Below are positions 24,791-32,866 of a stretch of DNA of 64,000 nucleotides, one piece after another; the first letter of the stretch is position 1, and the number at the start of each line of letters is the position of its first letter. Both the position numbers and the translations under genes were made by a program. This DNA is from CAYRVX01 sp964427875 (GTDB lineage Bacteria > Planctomycetota > Phycisphaerae > SM23-33), in contig CAYRVX010000023.1 in NCBI GenBank assembly GCA_964427875.1, positions 6,496 through 70,495 of the forward strand, in the 5' to 3' direction. The notes beneath the pieces were generated by a model. It did not search any database and had not been told where the DNA came from. It saw only the letters and a program-made list of their open reading frames with translations.

Positions 24791-25837
24791 TCAGCCGCCG
24801 CGTCGAAGAGCGGCCTGGGCCTGCTTGGCCCGTTCCGTGCCCGGATGCCGCTGGAGGATCAGGCGGTAGGCATTATCGGCGGCCACGCGGTTGCCCAGAT
24901 GCTCGCACACCTTCGCCGCGAGGAACGTCGCTTCGGGCACCTCCGGCTCACCCGGAGAGATGCAGCTCGCCACCCGCATGAAGCACAGCCCCGCCGCCAG
25001 CAGCGTCTTGCGGTCCTTGGCTGCGCCCTTCTCGTACATTATCAGCAGCGCCTTGCCGCGAAGCAGCAGCGCCGCGGGAAGCTCCCTGTCGCTGTAACGG
25101 CGGATTCGGGCCTTGATCGCGTCCGCCGCGTCGGCGCAGCGGCCGGCCTTGATCTGGTTGGCTGCCTCGGCAAGCTGTCCGCCGAACGTTCCGGGCGAAA
25201 CCTGCACTATCGTCGGCGCCGACGTGGAGACGCCGCCGGCGCCGAGGGCCTTCGCCTTGTCGGTCATGCCCTCCAGCTCGTAGAGGCTCAACAGCAGCTC
25301 CCTGGCGGCCGCCCGAAAGGCCGGGCTGCCTTTGCGCTTCACGGCCTCTTCCAGCAGAGCGACGGCATCGTCGTTGCCCGTCGAGCCGCGCTTGCCCAGC
25401 CCCTTCGGCACGAGCGCCGCGCTGGCGGTCGAGCCGGAGCATTCCTTCACGACGGCCAGCCAGTCCTCGACGGCCCGGTCGATCGCCCGCGCCGCATCCG
25501 CCGCGCGGAGCCGGCGGTAGCGGATGAGCCCCGCCAGCCATTCCGGGCCCTCCGCGGTGGCGATCTTGTCGTAGGCGGCGAGGGCCTCGGCCGCCTTGCC
25601 CGCCTTCATCAGGTCCTCCGCCTTCGTCAGGCCGGGCGCGGCGGCGACGTGGACGTAATTCACGTCGCTGCACGGCTTGTCGTAGCTCCGACCGCGCAGC
25701 TCGTACGTGATCTTGCAGTTCGCCACGCCGGTGACTCGGACGTTGGCGTACGGGATGTTTCTTATCGTGATCTGGTCGGCGAGGAGGACCCCGCAAACGA
25801 CCATCAGCACACTCAGGACCGTCGCTGCGTGCCGCAT
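24791..25837 (-). CDS. Secreted SM-like / TPR protein of the ExbBD cluster
   Basis: 348 residues with signal peptide about 1-20 (LLA|DQ). A short beta module (ITIRNIPYANVRVTGV, ITYELRGRSYDKPCSDV) is followed by TPR-like helices (about 70-345). The same plan (signal, small beta module, TPR) is seen in the CX4CH protein at 17225-18430, suggesting related envelope adaptors. It starts 16 bases after the vWA gene stop and precedes exbB. Confidence 0.7.
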   Translation of the reverse strand: MRHAATVLSVLMVVCGVLLADQITIRNIPYANVRVTGVANCKITYELRGRSYDKPCSDVNYVHVAAAPGLTKAEDLMKAGKAAEALAAYDKIATAEGPEWLAGLIRYRRLRAADAARAIDRAVEDWLAVVKECSGSTASAALVPKGLGKRGSTGNDDAVALLEEAVKRKGSPAFRAAARELLLSLYELEGMTDKAKALGAGGVSTSAPTIVQVSPGTFGGQLAEAANQIKAGRCADAADAIKARIRRYSDRELPAALLLRGKALLIMYEKGAAKDRKTLLAAGLCFMRVASCISPGEPEVPEATFLAAKVCEHLGNRVAADNAYRLILQRHPGTERAKQAQAALRRGG

Positions 25838-25853
25838 GGCCTCTCCATCTCTG

Positions 25854-27044
25854 CTACTCGTCCGAACTGATCTGCTTGAATCGCCCGCCGTGCTCGAGGG
25901 CGATCTGCTTCATGACCTTCACGGCCGTGTCCTCCTTGCTCTCATACAGGAAGGTGTTGATGTAGACCGTCTTGTCCTTGTTGTTGTCCCTCAGCCACGC
26001 GACGACGGCCTCGTGCCCGTGGAGGGTCTTGCCGTCGGGCGTCTGGTAGACGCTGCCGCCGGTCATGCCCTCAAAGAGCGCGTCGGTCAGCAGGTAGATC
26101 AGCTTGCCGGGCTTGCGTTTGTCCGCGTATTTCAGCACCGTGAACGCGCGCTTCAGCGCCGGCAGGGCCGTCGTCTGATCCGCGGGCCGCTGGGCGTTCA
26201 TGAACCGCACGGCGGCCAGCTTGTTCGTGTGGTCCGCCGGCACCAGCCTGTGGCGCGGGCCCTCGATCACCTTGTTCCCGGCGAAGAGAATGATGTCGAA
26301 GTCCTGCACCGGCTGGAGCCGGCTGATCGACTTGAGCATCTCGTAACGGACGTCGTCGAAGGACGCCACCATCGAGCCCGACCGGTCCACGACGTAGACG
26401 ATGTGATAGGCGTTGCCGCCGGAGCCGAAGAAGCGGCTCCTCGGCCCGCCGCGGCTGTCGCTGTTGGTCAGGCCCAGCTCCGCCGCCCCGCCCTTGGCGC
26501 CGTCGGCCGAGGGGGCCAGCAGCTCCACCGTCTTCTCCGTCTTGCCCTTGTCCACCCGGTCCTCGCGCTTCGTGTAGCGCTTGACGACGGTCCGCCTCTC
26601 GTTGTGGCTGCGGGAGAGCGTCTTGGTCCGCGGGTCCATCACGCCGCCGGGCCTCAGCGGGTTCAACACGGCGTCGGGGATGATCACGTTCTTGCCCTCC
26701 GGGCCACGACCCGTGGAAACCATGACGAGGAAGAGCATGATCAGGCCCAGGCCGAGGTGCAGGAAGACGCTGATCACCCAGGGCATGATCATGGCCATCG
26801 CGCCCATGACCGCGTCGCTTTCGACGGGCTCTTCGTCTTCTTCCTCGTCGCCTTCGGGCGGCGGCGCCTGCGGCCGCGATGCCGACGGCGTGGCGTTGGG
26901 CGGGACGTGAGGCCGCGGCAGCGACGCCAGGGCCTCCGGGACCGTGACTTTCTTGCGGCAATGCGGGCATTTCACCAGGCTGCCGGGCGCGGCGTCCACG
27001 CTCAGCATCTTGCCGCAGTTCTCGCAGCGGAATTCGACGGCCAT
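25854..27044 (-). CDS. Zinc-ribbon, membrane-spanning von Willebrand factor A protein
   Basis: 396 residues from ATG 27044 (AGGAG upstream). The N-terminal cytosolic zinc ribbon has CENC (7-10) and CPHC (26-29). An acidic Pro-rich linker (about 50-78) leads to one membrane helix (about 84-110), then an extracytoplasmic vWA domain (about 213-390) with the MIDAS motif DRSGSM (220-225), a TT pair (QTTALP) and LTDALFEG. It would bind a divalent metal and a protein ligand. First gene of the operon running into ExbB and ExbD; a promoter and leader hairpin precede it. Confidence 0.88.
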   Translation of the reverse strand: MAVEFRCENCGKMLSVDAAPGSLVKCPHCRKKVTVPEALASLPRPHVPPNATPSASRPQAPPPEGDEEEDEEPVESDAVMGAMAMIMPWVISVFLHLGLGLIMLFLVMVSTGRGPEGKNVIIPDAVLNPLRPGGVMDPRTKTLSRSHNERRTVVKRYTKREDRVDKGKTEKTVELLAPSADGAKGGAAELGLTNSDSRGGPRSRFFGSGGNAYHIVYVVDRSGSMVASFDDVRYEMLKSISRLQPVQDFDIILFAGNKVIEGPRHRLVPADHTNKLAAVRFMNAQRPADQTTALPALKRAFTVLKYADKRKPGKLIYLLTDALFEGMTGGSVYQTPDGKTLHGHEAVVAWLRDNNKDKTVYINTFLYESKEDTAVKVMKQIALEHGGRFKQISSDE

Positions 27045-27080
27045 CTTGCGATCTCCTCATCCGTTTCGGGCCGCTGGGCC

Positions 27081-27097
27081 CGGGCCGTCCCGGCCCG
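27081..27097 (-). promoter_or_regulatory. Perfect hairpin in the vWA operon leader
   Basis: CGGGCCG, TCC, CGGCCCG: a 7-bp GC stem with a three-base loop, about 37 bases upstream of the vWA ATG and about 30 after the predicted start of transcription. It may act as a stability or attenuation element. Confidence 0.4.
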
Positions 27098-27129
27098 AGG
27101 CCGAACCCTATCTCGTCTGGAGATACGTG

Positions 27130-27158
27130 CTTGTACCATCCTGCCCGCCTGGAGGCAA
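27130..27158 (-). promoter_or_regulatory. Sigma70-type promoter of the vWA-ExbBD operon
   Basis: On the - strand: TTGCCT (27158-27153), 17 bases, TACAAG (27135-27130). The leader to the vWA ATG would be about 80 bases. Spacing and -10 match the promoter at 16538-16566. Confidence 0.45.
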
Positions 27159-27590
27159 CCTGCAAAAAGTGCGCTTCCGCCAGACAGGCGGCGGTACGGC
27201 GAATCTCAGGAAGCCCGCGCGGGCTCGCGCGTGCCTTCCCGGCGGCACCGACAGGGCACAGCCCCGTCGGACCGCGCTCAACCGGCATGACGGGCCAGGG
27301 CGCCTCTCGGCCGCCCGATGTGGGCCCGCTTGGGCAGGCACAGGATAGCAGCCCGCCCGGAGAGAATATCGACGCGGCAGCCTGGTTTCCAACGGACGCA
27401 GCGATCGAAACATCGTGCCGGGATGTGCCCACGGGCCGAATGCATCTTACTTAGCCGGCCCCAACGGACACTTCCTACATATCCATGATAACGGCTTTAT
27501 CAACGGATAGCAATGAGTTTTTTTCGTCCCGGTCCGGCTTCCGGCTCGCCGGCCGCAGGGCCGCCGGGCGGCGACGTCGGGGGAAAACGC

Positions 27591-27619
27591 TGGCAAGTGC
27601 GGCGGCGGTTGCCTATAAA
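27591..27619 (+). promoter_or_regulatory. Promoter of tRNA-Leu
   Basis: TGGCAA (27591-27596), 17 bases, TATAAA (27614-27619), about 28 bases before the tRNA. The -10 is good, the -35 weak. Confidence 0.5.
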
Positions 27620-27647
27620 GAAGTGACGCACGAGGCCCGCGCTTTCT

Positions 27648-27729
27648 GCGAGGGTGGCGGAACTGGCAGACGCGCCAGGTTTAGGTCCTGGTCCCGAAAG
27701 GGGTGTGGGTTCGAGTCCCGCCCCTCGCA
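27648..27729 (+). tRNA. tRNA-Leu (UAG)
   Basis: 82 bases, class II. Acceptor GCGAGGG pairs with CCCTCGC, discriminator A. The anticodon loop TTTAGGT between CCAGG and CCTGG gives UAG. A long variable arm (TCCCGAAAGGGG) precedes the T arm GTGGGTTCGAGTCCCGC. CCA is not encoded. Confidence 0.95.
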
Positions 27730-27773
27730 GTGGTTTTCGGCCGGCCGGACGCACCGGCCCGCAGCCGGAGGGG

Positions 27774-29330
27774 TCACTTCCCGGCCTGGGGAGCCATCTG
27801 CGAGGCCGGCGCGCGCGACTCACGAGCCCGCCGGGCCATCAGGCTCGTGGTCCCCACGTAGAAGAAGCCGAACGTGAACATCGCCAGGAACGGGGCCGTT
27901 ATCGCAGCGCCCAGGCCGATCGTGCTGTGAATCAGGCAGGCGGCCATGTACACGCCGAACAGCAGCTCCACGTATGGCACGAGGCTTCGCCTTCTCCTCT
28001 TTGGGCGCGCGACGGGCGCGGCCGCGCGGTCGGGGGGCTTCCAGCCGCCGTACTTGGGCGTCCGCACGAACTCGCTCTTCTTGCCGAAGAGGGCCTCGAG
28101 AACGGCCTTGGCATTGGAGACGCTCAGGCCGACCCCCACGGCCATCAGGATGGGCAGGTACTTGACGACCGTCCGCCAGTTGCCGAAGAGCTCGACCTGG
28201 CTGGCAATGTAGAAGACGCTGGCGGACATGGTGGCCAGCGTGAACACGCCGACATCGAAGGCCCCCCGCCAGAGGGTGCCGTACTCCAGCGGCACGGTCC
28301 GCAGGTGCATGGCCGGGTACATCAGCGCCACCAGGAGCAGCACGTACAGGTGCATCGTGAAGCAGGTCAGGTGGAAAAACGCCTCCAGCTTGACCTTCAG
28401 CGGCGCCCGGGACAACAGCAGTTTCGGAAGGAGCTTCAGGGCGGTCTGGGCGCCGCCCTTGGTCCAGCGGAACTGCTGGGCCTTGAAGGCCATCATCTCG
28501 CTCGGCAGCTCCGCCGGGGCAGTCAGGTCCGGCAGGAAGACGAACTTCCAGCCCTTCAGTTGCGCCCGGTAGGACAGGTCCAGGTCCTCCGTGAGCGTGT
28601 CGTGCTGCCAGCCGCCGGCGTCCTCGATGGCCGCCCGCCGCCACGTGCCGGCCGTGCCGTTGAAGCTCATGAACCGCTCGCTGCGATTCCGCGCAACGTG
28701 CTCGATGGCGAAGTGCCCGTCCAGCAGGATCGCCTGCGCGCGGGTCAGCATGCTGTCCTCGCGGTTCAGATGCTCCCACCGCGTCTGCACGACGCACACC
28801 TCCGGGTCGGTGAAGTAGTGGATGGACTCCTTGAGGATGCCCGGATAGGGAACGAAGTCGGCATCGAAGATCGTGATGAACTCGCCCCGGGCGGTCTTCA
28901 AGCCGTTCTCGAGCGCCCCGGCCTTATACCCGGCGCGGTTGTCGCGGTGGATGCACTCGATGTCGAGGCCCCTGCCGCGATACTCCCGGACCACCTCTCG
29001 GGCGATGCGGCAGGTCTCGTCCGTACTGTCATCGAGGATCTGGATCTGGAGCTTCTCGGCGGGGTAGTCGATCCGGCAGGTGCCCTCGATGACCCGCCGC
29101 GCCACGTGTCGCTCGTTGTACATCGGCAGTTGGATCGTCACGGCGGGCAGTTCGTCGAACTTCCCCGGCGCCCTGGGCGCCCTCTTGCGGTTCTTGTAGT
29201 ACAGGTAGACGATCATGTAGCGATGAAAGCCGTACACCGACACCATGATCAGGGAGAAGGTGTAGACCGCCATGAAGATCGTTTCTGCCAGGTTGGCCCA
29301 TTCCATGGCTCGCCAGCTCGCCGTCAGCAC
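27774..29330 (-). CDS. Family 2 processive glycosyltransferase, cellulose-synthase-like
   Basis: 518 residues. Membrane helices lie at about 18-42 and in four or five C-terminal segments (about 305-475). The catalytic domain shows QILDDSTDE (DD 100-101), FDADFVP (DxD 156-158), LTEDLDLS (TED 247-249) and QQFRW (285-289), the D,D,D,QxxRW signature of beta-glycan synthases of the CesA/CslA kind. It would polymerise a beta-linked polysaccharide from nucleotide sugar in the inner membrane. The sugar cannot be told from sequence; the pattern is nearest to CslA/mannan-synthase-like proteins. No bcsB/bcsC-like partner is nearby. Monocistronic in appearance. Confidence 0.85.
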   Translation of the reverse strand: MLTASWRAMEWANLAETIFMAVYTFSLIMVSVYGFHRYMIVYLYYKNRKRAPRAPGKFDELPAVTIQLPMYNERHVARRVIEGTCRIDYPAEKLQIQILDDSTDETCRIAREVVREYRGRGLDIECIHRDNRAGYKAGALENGLKTARGEFITIFDADFVPYPGILKESIHYFTDPEVCVVQTRWEHLNREDSMLTRAQAILLDGHFAIEHVARNRSERFMSFNGTAGTWRRAAIEDAGGWQHDTLTEDLDLSYRAQLKGWKFVFLPDLTAPAELPSEMMAFKAQQFRWTKGGAQTALKLLPKLLLSRAPLKVKLEAFFHLTCFTMHLYVLLLVALMYPAMHLRTVPLEYGTLWRGAFDVGVFTLATMSASVFYIASQVELFGNWRTVVKYLPILMAVGVGLSVSNAKAVLEALFGKKSEFVRTPKYGGWKPPDRAAAPVARPKRRRRSLVPYVELLFGVYMAACLIHSTIGLGAAITAPFLAMFTFGFFYVGTTSLMARRARESRAPASQMAPQAGK

Positions 29331-29501
29331 ATGATCCAGAGCAGATAGGAGGCGCCGGTCGCCCGCAATCCAACCGCTATTCTACGCCCGGTCGCCGCGA
29401 ACGGTCAAGGCAGCTTTTTCCAATTGCCCGGGGCCCCGGGCCGCGGACTCCCCCGGCATGCGGCTCCCCCTCCGGCAGGCCGCGCCGACGCCCCCGGAAG
29501 C

Positions 29502-30005
29502 CTACTCGCCCTCGGCCCGGGTGATGGATTCGATGACGACCGGCGTGACGGGGACGCTCTCATAGCCGCCGACCGTCTTCGTGGCGACGGCCTGAATCCC
29601 GTCCACCACGTCCATCCCCTCGACGACGCGCCCGAAAACGGCGTACCCGAAGCCCTCCGGCGTCTCGTCGCGGTGGTTCAGGAAGCCGTTGTCCACCGTG
29701 TTGATGAAGAACTGCGAGGTCGCGCTGTTGGGCTCGCTGGTTCGGGCCATGGCCAGCGTGCCGCGGTCGTTCTTCAGCCCGTTGCCGGCCTCGTTAGGGA
29801 TCGCCTCGTGCGCGGGTTTCTCTTTCATCTCCGCCGTCAAGCCGCCGCCCTGAATCATGAAATCGGGGATCACGCGGTGGAAGATCGTCTGGTCGAAGAA
29901 CCCTTCATCGACGTAACGAAGGAAGTTCTCGACAGTTACCGGGGCATTGTCCGCGTCCAGCTCGGCCGTGATCGTGCCTTGGGATGTCTCGATGATGATC
30001 GTCAT
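29502..30005 (-). CDS. ppiB: Cytosolic cyclophilin-type peptidyl-prolyl isomerase
   Basis: 167 residues, no signal peptide. Cyclophilin core: FHRVIPDFMIQGGG, GTLAMART, SATSQFFINTVDN and GYAVFGRVVEGMDVVD, with the catalytic Arg in FHRV. It catalyses cis-trans isomerisation of prolyl bonds. It lies 45 bases after a second cyclophilin gene with the same motif order, so the two look like a tandem duplication with one copy exported. Confidence 0.93.
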   Translation of the reverse strand: MTIIIETSQGTITAELDADNAPVTVENFLRYVDEGFFDQTIFHRVIPDFMIQGGGLTAEMKEKPAHEAIPNEAGNGLKNDRGTLAMARTSEPNSATSQFFINTVDNGFLNHRDETPEGFGYAVFGRVVEGMDVVDGIQAVATKTVGGYESVPVTPVVIESITRAEGE

Positions 30006-30050
30006 GTCGGCCTTTCTCTCGAGTTCGGCGGCTTGTTGGTCTCGTCCGGG

Positions 30051-30650
30051 TCATCGCGTGCCTGCCCGGCGGATGGACTTGATGACCACCGGCTTCTGCG
30101 GGCGGCCGTCGCGCGGGTCGCCCACGACGGGGGCACGCTCGATCCCGTCCACGACCTCCATGCCCTCGATGACCTTGCCGAACACGGCGTAGCCGAAGTC
30201 CCCGACGCCGTGATCGAGACCTCTGTTGTCCACCGTGTTGATGAAGAACTGGTCCGTCGCGCTGTGCACCACGGACGTCCGTGCCATCGCCAGCGTGCCG
30301 CGCACGTTCCTGGCGCCGTTGTCCGCCTCGTTCCGGATGGCCTCGCGGGTCTGCTTTCTCTGCATGTTCGGCCCAAAGCCCCCGCCCTGGATCATGAACC
30401 CGCGAATGCAGCGGTGGAAGATCGTCTGGTCGTAGTGACCGTCATCCACGTAGCCCAGGAAGTTCTTGACGGTGATCGGCGCCTTGTCCGGCCAGAGCTC
30501 CGCCTCGATGGTCCCCTGGGACGTTTCGATGACGACGACGGGAAACGAGCTTTTCTTTTGCGCCGGCCGGCTCGTCCGCTGCATGCAGCCCGCCGGGGCC
30601 ACCGCGGCCGCCAGGGCCAGTCCGTGAAGCACGATCGTTCGGATTCGCAC
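30051..30650 (-). CDS. Lipoprotein cyclophilin-type peptidyl-prolyl isomerase
   Basis: 199 residues from GTG 30650, chosen because AGGAGG lies five bases upstream and a lipoprotein signal follows at once (VLHGLALAAAVAPAGC, cysteine about 22). The cyclophilin domain is like the neighbouring cytosolic copy: FHRCIRGFMIQGGG, GTLAMART, SATDQFFINTVDN. It would be lipidated by Lgt and assist folding at the envelope. The 3' neighbour is the cytosolic copy and the 5' neighbour the HIT gene. Confidence 0.9.
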   Translation of the reverse strand: MRIRTIVLHGLALAAAVAPAGCMQRTSRPAQKKSSFPVVVIETSQGTIEAELWPDKAPITVKNFLGYVDDGHYDQTIFHRCIRGFMIQGGGFGPNMQRKQTREAIRNEADNGARNVRGTLAMARTSVVHSATDQFFINTVDNRGLDHGVGDFGYAVFGKVIEGMEVVDGIERAPVVGDPRDGRPQKPVVIKSIRRAGTR

Positions 30651-30699
30651 GGCCGCCTCCTGTGGGTCTTGCTGGCCCTTCCCGCCGGGCGGGTGCGGC

Positions 30700-31125
30700 T
30701 CAGCGCTCGGGGAGGTGCTTCCGAATGGCCTCGGCCAGCTCCTCCGCCCGCCGGTCGGGGTATTTTCCGGCCGGCCAGTTGAAGTGGAACGCATCCCCCG
30801 GGTTTCGGGGGATGATGTGGAAGTGCACGTGCCCGACAACCTGGTGCGCGACGCGCCCGTTGTTCTGGAGGACGTTGACGCCTTCGCATCCGGTGGCCGA
30901 CTGGACCGCCCGGACGAGGGCAGGCAGGTTTCGGAGCATTGCCCCGGCCTGATCGGCCGTCAGCTTGTCGAGGGTCTCGGCGTGATCGGCGGGGATCAGG
31001 AGCACGTGCCCTTCGGCCAGCGGGCCGATGTCCAGGAAGGCCAGGCACGCGTCGTCCTGGAGCACCTTGACCGCGGGGACCCGCCCGTCGAGGATCTTGC
31101 AGAAGACGCAGTCGCCGTCCGTCAT
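30700..31125 (-). CDS. HIT family nucleotide-binding protein
   Basis: 141 residues. It has the histidine triad HVHFHI (about 99-104) and an N-terminal CVFC (6-9) paired with H-containing motifs typical of the HINT/HIT branch. It likely hydrolyses adenylated substrates such as aminoacyl-AMP or AMP-lysine. The ATG overlaps the rplQ stop (31122-31125), so it is translationally coupled to the end of the ribosomal operon. Confidence 0.92.
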   Translation of the reverse strand: MTDGDCVFCKILDGRVPAVKVLQDDACLAFLDIGPLAEGHVLLIPADHAETLDKLTADQAGAMLRNLPALVRAVQSATGCEGVNVLQNNGRVAHQVVGHVHFHIIPRNPGDAFHFNWPAGKYPDRRAEELAEAIRKHLPER

Positions 31126-31730
31126 GAATCGCCCTCTCGCGCGGGCTCGTCGGCATCGTCACTTGCGGGTTCGGGGGCCTCGTCCTGCTCGTCGCCTTCC
31201 TCCGGCTGCTCGGTTTCCTCGGGCTCGGGCTCCTCCCGCGGGGCGACCTCGGCGGCCGCCTCGTGGCGCTTGGCGGCCCTGCGCTTGCGCCGCGACTCGC
31301 CCTGCGATTCGTCGCGGGTGCCCGAGGCGGGCGTCTCCTCGACAAGCTGGAGGATGACCTGCCTGCCGGCGTCACCGATCCGCCGTTCGGCCAGCCGGAT
31401 GATCCGCGTGTACCCGCCGGGGCGGTCTTCGTAGCGAACGGCGATCTCGTCGAAGAGCTTCTGGACGACCGTCTGATCCAGGGCCTCTTTCTGCTCGTCG
31501 AACATGAGCCGGTCGCGGCCGAGCTCGGCGATGACCCTTCTGCGGGCGTGGAGCGTGCCCTCCTTGGCGACGGTGATGAGCTTTTCGACGAATCGCCGCA
31601 GCTCCTTGGCCTTGGCCTCGGTGGTGCGGATGGCGCCGTGCTCGAAGAGCGCCGCGGCCTGGTTCCGCCGCATCGCCTTTCGGTGGCTCGTCGTGCGGCC
31701 CAGTCTCTTGCCGGACATCCGGTGACGCAT
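31122..31730 (-). CDS. rplQ: 50S ribosomal protein L17 with acidic tail
   Basis: 202 residues; the conserved L17 core covers about 1-120 (MRHRMSGKRLGRTTSHRKAM, EHGAIRTTEAKAKELR, GGYTRIIRL). The remaining 80 residues form an Arg/Lys stretch (ESRRKRRAAKR) followed by a long Glu/Asp/Pro tail. Bacterial L17 is often near 120-130, so the tail is an extension. It follows rpoA as in most bacteria. Confidence 0.95.
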   Translation of the reverse strand: MRHRMSGKRLGRTTSHRKAMRRNQAAALFEHGAIRTTEAKAKELRRFVEKLITVAKEGTLHARRRVIAELGRDRLMFDEQKEALDQTVVQKLFDEIAVRYEDRPGGYTRIIRLAERRIGDAGRQVILQLVEETPASGTRDESQGESRRKRRAAKRHEAAAEVAPREEPEPEETEQPEEGDEQDEAPEPASDDADEPAREGDS

Positions 31731-31770
31731 GATATGACAGCCTTTATCGTCTCAGCTTGTTTCGCGTTCT

Positions 31771-32802
31771 CTAAGCGCCTCGGGGGACCGCGCCCTCTTC
31801 GCCTTCGCCGGGAGGCCGGAACGGAACGTTCATGCCCAGCGACAGGTCGTGATCCTGGAGTTTCCTCTTGACCTCTCGCAGGGAGGTCTTCCCGAAGCTG
31901 CGGATCTTGAGCAGGTCGGCCTCCGACATCGCCACGAGCTGCCCGACGAGCTCGATCTCCGCGGCTTCCAGGCAGTTGTTCGCCCGCACGGACAGCTCCA
32001 GTTCGTGGACGGACATGTTGAGCTTTCTCTGCAGTTCGGTGTCGACTTCCTGCTGCGCCTCGGCGGCCCGGGATTCCACGATCTGCTCGCCCAGTTCGAA
32101 GTACTGGACGAAGGGATTGAGGTGTTTGCGGAGGATTTTTCCGGCCTCGACCATGGCCATTTCCGGGGTGATGGTGCCGTTGGTCCAGATCTCCATCACG
32201 AGGCGGTCGTAGTTGGTCCTCTGCCCGACGCGGGTGTCCTCCGTACGATAGCGCACGCGGGTGACGGGCGAGAAGGCCGAGTCCACGTGAATCCGTCCCA
32301 TCTCCTGGTCGGCCTCGGGGTCGATCCGCTCCTCGGCGGGGATGTACCCCCGCCCGATCTCGACGATCATCTCCATGTCGAAGACCACATTGTCGGTCAA
32401 CGTGGCCAGCACCACGTCCTGGTTGATGGTCTCGATGGCGGGGTCCGCATCGATCATCTCGGCCGTGACGGGCCCCTTGACCTCGCTGTGCACGTGCAGG
32501 ACCCTGGGCTCGTCGCTGTGGCTCTTGACGACAAGGCCCTTGACGTTAAGGATGATGTCGGTGACATCCTCGAGGACTCCCGGCAGGGAGGTGAACTCGT
32601 GTTCGGCGCCGGCGATCTTGACCGACGTGATCGCAGCGCCTTCCAGGCTGCTGAGCAGGATCCGTCTCAGCGAGTTCCCGACCGTGATGCCGAAGCCGCG
32701 CTCGAAGGGCTCGACGGAGAACCTCCCGTACGTCGGCGTGGAGACCTCCTGATCGTTGACCACTCGTGTCGGCAACTCTAGGCCGCGCCACCTGATTCGC
32801 AT
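31771..32802 (-). CDS. rpoA: RNA polymerase alpha subunit
   Basis: 343 residues. The N-terminal assembly domain (about 1-235; FERGFGITVGNSLRRILLSS is the dimer interface) is followed by a linker and the C-terminal DNA/activator-binding domain (about 260-335; SVRANNCLEAAEI, SEADLLKIRSFGKTSLREVK). Its order rpsD-rpoA-rplQ is standard. Confidence 0.98.
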   Translation of the reverse strand: MRIRWRGLELPTRVVNDQEVSTPTYGRFSVEPFERGFGITVGNSLRRILLSSLEGAAITSVKIAGAEHEFTSLPGVLEDVTDIILNVKGLVVKSHSDEPRVLHVHSEVKGPVTAEMIDADPAIETINQDVVLATLTDNVVFDMEMIVEIGRGYIPAEERIDPEADQEMGRIHVDSAFSPVTRVRYRTEDTRVGQRTNYDRLVMEIWTNGTITPEMAMVEAGKILRKHLNPFVQYFELGEQIVESRAAEAQQEVDTELQRKLNMSVHELELSVRANNCLEAAEIELVGQLVAMSEADLLKIRSFGKTSLREVKRKLQDHDLSLGMNVPFRPPGEGEEGAVPRGA

Positions 32803-32866
32803 TCGCCTATCTCCGTTGAATTCGGGCCATCATCCCGTTTGTGCCGCTGCGTCTCCGCGCGAGACA

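Larger units (their letters stand above)
27045..27647. other. Divergent intergenic region between vWA gene and tRNA-Leu
   Basis: About 600 bases. It holds a leader hairpin (27081-27097), the vWA promoter (27130-27158), a TGATAA/TTATCA palindrome (27486-27502) and the tRNA-Leu promoter (27591-27619). I see no gene in 27160-27480, which is GC-rich and without repeats I can define. Confidence 0.6.
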
